Positions 7,627 through 9,911 of a stretch of 9,911 nt of DNA are shown here, piece after piece. The stretch lies in assembly GCA_020056865.1 (NCBI GenBank), contig JAGVGX010000128.1, positions 1 through 9,911 of the forward strand. The letters run 5' to 3'. The number at the start of each line of letters is the position of its first letter. The stretch's first letter is position 1. Source of the DNA: Desulfobacterales bacterium. GTDB lineage: Bacteria > Desulfobacterota > Desulfobacteria > Desulfobacterales > BuS5. The notes under the pieces were generated by a model, which saw only the letters and a program-made list of their open reading frames with translations, did no database searches and had not been told where the DNA came from. The translations under genes and the position numbers were made by a program.

Positions 7627-7680
7627 AACACACAACAATTAAACCTGCTGACTTAAAATAATTTTTAATGAAGACATAAT

Positions 7681-8214
7681 ATGAACCTTGTCACTTTAAA
7701 ATCAGATGGCACAATTTTCCGCAGGGACAGTATTTTGGAAGCTGATCCGCTCAGCCTTTTAAATTGTCAGGTAGAACTTGATAAAAAATTCACATTAAGA
7801 AGCTATTTCCTCATGCTTGAAAATTATCCGCTGTTATCAAGGTTAAATCCTTTTTTCCCGACAATTATGGAACAGTATCATGCCTGCCCAGAAAGCAACT
7901 GCATCTGGGATGGAATCAACAGTTTTGAATTCAGCAAGGCAGTCGAAATGATAGGGTTCCCCAAAAAGCGTTTGGAAATTTACAACACGTTTCTCGGTGT
8001 ATGCGGAAAAAAACGATTTGAAATTAAATCAATGCAGCTTGAACATCTTTTGGACATTACCGTTAACCTTGGAAAGGTTAGACACATAATCTTTGGTGAC
8101 CAAATTGACCTGTTTGAATTTGATACGGTCTTTACGCTATTCGAGTTTATCGAAGGAATTTTATGGGAGCTTAGCTTTCATGCCAACCCGAAACAATGTG
8201 ACATCAGGAGGTGA
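7681..8214 (+). CDS. Conserved-looking hypothetical protein, first gene after the sigma-54 promoter
   Basis: A 177-residue protein I do not recognise. It has no signal peptide, no clear membrane helix and no familiar motif. It is probably a cytoplasmic, mostly helical protein, with aromatic-rich segments around 42-65 (YFLMLENYPLLSRLNPFF) and 145-166. Cysteines sit at 29, 69, 74, 108 and 173, with C69/C74 in an ACPESNC motif. The ATG at 7681 has a GAAG ribosome site 7 nt upstream. Its stop codon lies inside the Shine-Dalgarno of the next gene, so the two are translationally coupled and probably work together. As the first gene of the predicted sigma-54 operon ahead of a universal stress protein, a regulatory or adaptor role is possible but unsupported. 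The open frame, good start and coupling make it a real gene. Confidence 0.85.
   Translation: MNLVTLKSDGTIFRRDSILEADPLSLLNCQVELDKKFTLRSYFLMLENYPLLSRLNPFFPTIMEQYHACPESNCIWDGINSFEFSKAVEMIGFPKKRLEIYNTFLGVCGKKRFEIKSMQLEHLLDITVNLGKVRHIIFGDQIDLFEFDTVFTLFEFIEGILWELSFHANPKQCDIRR
8206..8214 (+). promoter_or_regulatory. Near-perfect Shine-Dalgarno overlapping a stop codon
   Basis: AGGAGGTGA is fully complementary to the 3' end of 16S rRNA and sits with ideal spacing (6 nt after AGGAGG) before the ATG at 8218. Its last three bases are the TGA stop of the upstream gene. It is by far the strongest ribosome site among the full genes here and predicts high translation of the universal stress protein. Confidence 0.85.
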
Positions 8215-8217
8215 CAT

Positions 8218-9138
8218 ATGTTTAAGAAAATACTCTTTGCAACAACAGCATCGCCAACATGCGACAATGCCGCTAAAGTGGCATTTGATCTGGAGGATAA
8301 ATGGGATGCCAAACTTTATGTTTTTCATGTTTTAGGTATACCAACAAGAGGTTTCAGCCAATATATCACAGACGCCAGGACAGGTGAATCTGAAGAAAAA
8401 GATGATGACTACATCGACTGGGTCAAAGAAGAACTCAAAAATACCTATGATAAATTAATAACAGATGAAAAAAATACAGTGATTGAAACCGCCATTGGTG
8501 TTCCTCATCGAGAGATATTGAGACTGGCTCGCAGGGAAGACGTTGATTTAATCATAATGGGCGCTCATACACGAGAAGAGGATGTGGGCGCTACACGTTA
8601 CCGCAGTGTCGTTGGCAGCACAATGCAAAAAGTAGCTAAAGCAGCCCGATGTCCTGTGGTTGTAATCAGCCGTCCCTGCACCACCTGCTGGAAATTATTT
8701 TCCAATATTGTTTTTGGTACAGATTTTTCAAAAGCAGCAGACTCCGCTTTTCTCTTTGCGCGTAACCTTGCCAATGAGGTCGGAGCAAAGCTTCACATTT
8801 TTCATGCATGTGAAATCAGTACAGGATCCGCCGGTCAGGTAAAAGATCAGGAAGAAATTGAAAAAATGATTAATGTGGCCAAGAAAAAAATGCAACCGCG
8901 TTACGTATCTAAAATGAATGGCTTTGATAACTATGATATCGAAGTTCGGGAAGGCATCCCATATGTTGAAATATTAAAATTTGCTCGTGAAAAATTGGGA
9001 GACCTAATTGTCATGTCTCACCATGCAAAAGAAATTAAAGAAGAAGATGCTGTGCTTGGCAGCACAATTGAGCAAGTCATACTGCGTGCTGGTTGCCCTG
9101 TTGCCAGCGTGAATCATCCTGACAAAGTATCTGATTAA
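8218..9138 (+). CDS. Tandem-domain universal stress protein (UspA family)
   Basis: A cytoplasmic nucleotide-binding stress protein of 306 residues made of two UspA domains (about 1-151 and 160-300). Domain 1 begins FKKILFATT and carries the nucleotide-loop residues MGAH (114-117) and VGST (132-135), ending with RCPVVVI. Domain 2 begins FSNIVFGTDFS and carries LGST (280-283), ending with GCPVASV, but the usual 'GxxG' start of its loop reads SHHA, so the second site may bind ATP poorly or not at all. The domains are joined by a PCTTC linker (C154, C157). It follows a very strong ribosome site and is coupled to the upstream hypothetical gene; the next receiver gene starts 6 nt after its stop. 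Usp proteins modulate survival and energy stress; the exact partner is unknown. Confidence 0.94.
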   Translation: MFKKILFATTASPTCDNAAKVAFDLEDKWDAKLYVFHVLGIPTRGFSQYITDARTGESEEKDDDYIDWVKEELKNTYDKLITDEKNTVIETAIGVPHREILRLARREDVDLIIMGAHTREEDVGATRYRSVVGSTMQKVAKAARCPVVVISRPCTTCWKLFSNIVFGTDFSKAADSAFLFARNLANEVGAKLHIFHACEISTGSAGQVKDQEEIEKMINVAKKKMQPRYVSKMNGFDNYDIEVREGIPYVEILKFAREKLGDLIVMSHHAKEIKEEDAVLGSTIEQVILRAGCPVASVNHPDKVSD

Positions 9139-9144
9139 TCATCA

Positions 9145-9585
9145 ATGAACGCGTTGATTTTAAACGGGAATGACAACTTAAAAATGAAAAAAAAAAAGAT
9201 TCTTATCGTAGATGATGAAATAGACATGAGAATTTTTATATCCACACTTCTGGAAACTGCGGGGTATAAATCACTGGTGAGCAGGAATGGTAAGGAAGGC
9301 ATCTTAAAAGTTAAAAAATTTATGCCTGATCTTATCATATTAGATGTCATGATGCCGGAAGAAGGCGGTGTAAAAATGTACCGTCAATTAAAAACAGACA
9401 ACAAACTAAAAAACATACCGGTAATTATGCTTTCAGCAGTAGCCAAAAAAACATTTTTTCATTACTTGAACATGTTAAACGTTCAATCCATGCACCCTGT
9501 CTCCGAACCGGAGGCATACATGGAAAAACCGCCGGAGGCTACAGTGTTGCTTAAAATTATCAAACAGCTTGTCGGCATAGGATAA
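9145..9585 (+). CDS. Stand-alone response-regulator receiver protein (second paralogue)
   Basis: A receiver-only protein of 146 residues with the acidic pair D23/D24 in KILIVDDE, phospho-acceptor D67 in IILDVMMP, S97 in MLSA and K128 in YMEKPP. It resembles the receiver at 1519-1950 over its whole length, roughly half identical by eye. The two share KKILIVDDE near the start, the long beta4-beta5 segment beginning KKTF/EKTF, and the YMEKPP-(D/E)-AT ending. The annotated ATG at 9145 lacks a ribosome site; an in-frame ATG at 9184 (M14, MKKKKILIV) gives a more typical receiver start and lies 14 nt after GGGA, so the true start may be there. It lies 6 nt after the universal stress protein stop and is probably in the same operon. 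Confidence 0.92.
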   Translation: MNALILNGNDNLKMKKKKILIVDDEIDMRIFISTLLETAGYKSLVSRNGKEGILKVKKFMPDLIILDVMMPEEGGVKMYRQLKTDNKLKNIPVIMLSAVAKKTFFHYLNMLNVQSMHPVSEPEAYMEKPPEATVLLKIIKQLVGIG

Positions 9586-9660
9586 TTTTTATTACTAACT
9601 CATAACACTAACGGAATGAAACATCATATGATTTTAAAAATGACGATACAACAACAATTC

Positions 9661-9666
9661 AGGAGA
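9661..9666 (+). promoter_or_regulatory. Shine-Dalgarno deciding the start of the tmcD-like gene
   Basis: AGGAGA lies just upstream of three closely spaced ATGs at 9667, 9671 and 9674. The frame at 9667 stops after four codons, whereas 9671 and 9674 are in the long open frame, so translation should begin at one of these two; 9674 gives the more usual spacing. Confidence 0.7.
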
Positions 9667-9670
9667 ATGC

Positions 9671-9911
9671 ATGATGCTTGATGCAAACAATTGGGATTGG
9701 GACACCGGTCAACGATTGATATCAGATATGAATCAGTGGCAGAGTAAATTTAATTGGATTGAGGAGCCGCAAGTCTCTCAAAACGGAGAAAAAATAGCGG
9801 CCATTGTCAACAACTCTGAAGGTGAATTCAATGTGTGCGTAAACGATGAAACATGGGAACAGTCATTCGAAAAAATCTGGTATCTCAGATTTTCACCTGA
9901 CTGTCGTTTAA
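9671..9911 (+). CDS. tmcD: TmcD-like electron-transfer complex subunit, N-terminal fragment
   Basis: An open frame of 80 codons running off the right edge. The N-terminus has a WDWDTGQ motif, then EEPQVSQNGEKIAAIV and a second strand-rich segment with WEQSFEKIWYLRFSPDCR. This repeating 'xxSPDGxxxAAIV ... W' pattern is that of WD40/PD40-like beta-propeller blades. From memory it resembles TmcD, the soluble propeller-like subunit of the Tmc complex of sulfate reducers, which with tetraheme cytochrome TmcA, iron-sulfur TmcB and membrane TmcC links periplasmic hydrogen or formate oxidation to cytoplasmic electron carriers. There is no signal peptide, consistent with a cytoplasmic subunit. It follows the receiver gene by 85 nt with no terminator. 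The TmcD identity rests on recognition of a fragment; another beta-propeller protein is possible. Confidence 0.6.
   Translation, partial: MMLDANNWDWDTGQRLISDMNQWQSKFNWIEEPQVSQNGEKIAAIVNNSEGEFNVCVNDETWEQSFEKIWYLRFSPDCRL

Larger units (their letters stand above)
7185..7680. other. 496-nt gene-free regulatory region
   Basis: No supported protein-coding gene lies here. In order it contains a T8 run (7212-7219) without a convincing hairpin, a cluster of GCAA/GCAAC half-sites with a perfect inverted repeat (7237-7285), a very AT-rich segment (about 7310-7370) that could bend, another GCAAT/GCAAC pair (7420-7432), a sigma-54 promoter (7529-7545), and a roughly 125-nt leader with a short ORF and a hairpin. 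The arrangement (upstream activator sites, AT-rich spacer, -24/-12 promoter) is the standard architecture of an enhancer-driven sigma-54 promoter. I saw no clean IHF consensus in the AT-rich part. Confidence 0.75.

Noticed and set aside
7606..7634. TTGACT at 7606-7611 as a sigma-70 -35 box
   Set aside because: At 16-18 nt spacing the sequence is ACACAC-like, with no acceptable -10 element.
8093..8335. Overlapping + strand frame spanning the hypothetical and stress-protein genes
   Set aside because: It is out of frame with two well-supported genes, crosses their junction and lacks its own ribosome site.
9623..9632. ATCATATGAT palindrome upstream of the tmcD-like gene
   Set aside because: A single 10-bp AT-rich palindrome with no second copy and no adjoining promoter; expected by chance in such DNA.

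Overview
The window looks like a piece of a strictly anaerobic, low-GC (roughly 40 %) sulfate-reducing deltaproteobacterium, probably of the Desulfobacterales. Three things suggest this: a histidine kinase with cytochrome-c-type heme motifs in its sensor, cysteine-bearing PAS domains of the kind common in that group, and a partial gene at the right edge that resembles tmcD of the sulfate-reducer Tmc electron-transfer complex. The taxonomic placement is inference from protein style, not from a marker gene.

Every gene I can support lies on the + strand. Left edge (1-198): the end of a cupin_5/DUF985 protein. Next (239-1950): a full-length hexameric-type citrate synthase whose stop codon overlaps the start of a stand-alone receiver protein. 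The signalling block (2009-7184) follows. It holds a two-TM histidine kinase with a CX2CH and a CX4CH motif in its extracytoplasmic domain, then HAMP, two PAS domains and a kinase core. This overlaps a receiver-histidine kinase fusion, which is followed 29 nt later by a sigma-54 activator of PAS-PAS-AAA+-Fis layout that has no receiver domain.

A 496-nt gene-free stretch (7185-7680) holds a perfect TGCAAC-N4-GTTGCA inverted repeat with further GCAAC half-sites, a good -24/-12 sigma-54 promoter (GG at 7531, GC at 7543), and a leader with an 8-codon ORF and a long-range hairpin ending in a U-run. Downstream (7681 onward) is a co-directional cluster: an unrecognised 177-aa protein, a tandem-domain universal stress protein with a near-perfect Shine-Dalgarno, a second stand-alone receiver that is a clear paralogue of the first, and the start of a tmcD-like gene running off the window.

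My working model, which is inference, is a redox-responsive relay. The heme-type kinase and the receiver-kinase, perhaps through the two small receivers, signal to or act in parallel with the PAS-type sigma-54 activator. The activator binds the inverted repeat and switches on the sigma-54 promoter driving the stress-protein/receiver/tmc cluster. From memory, the tmc locus of Desulfovibrio vulgaris also has a kinase, small receivers and a universal stress protein beside it, which fits but was not checked here.
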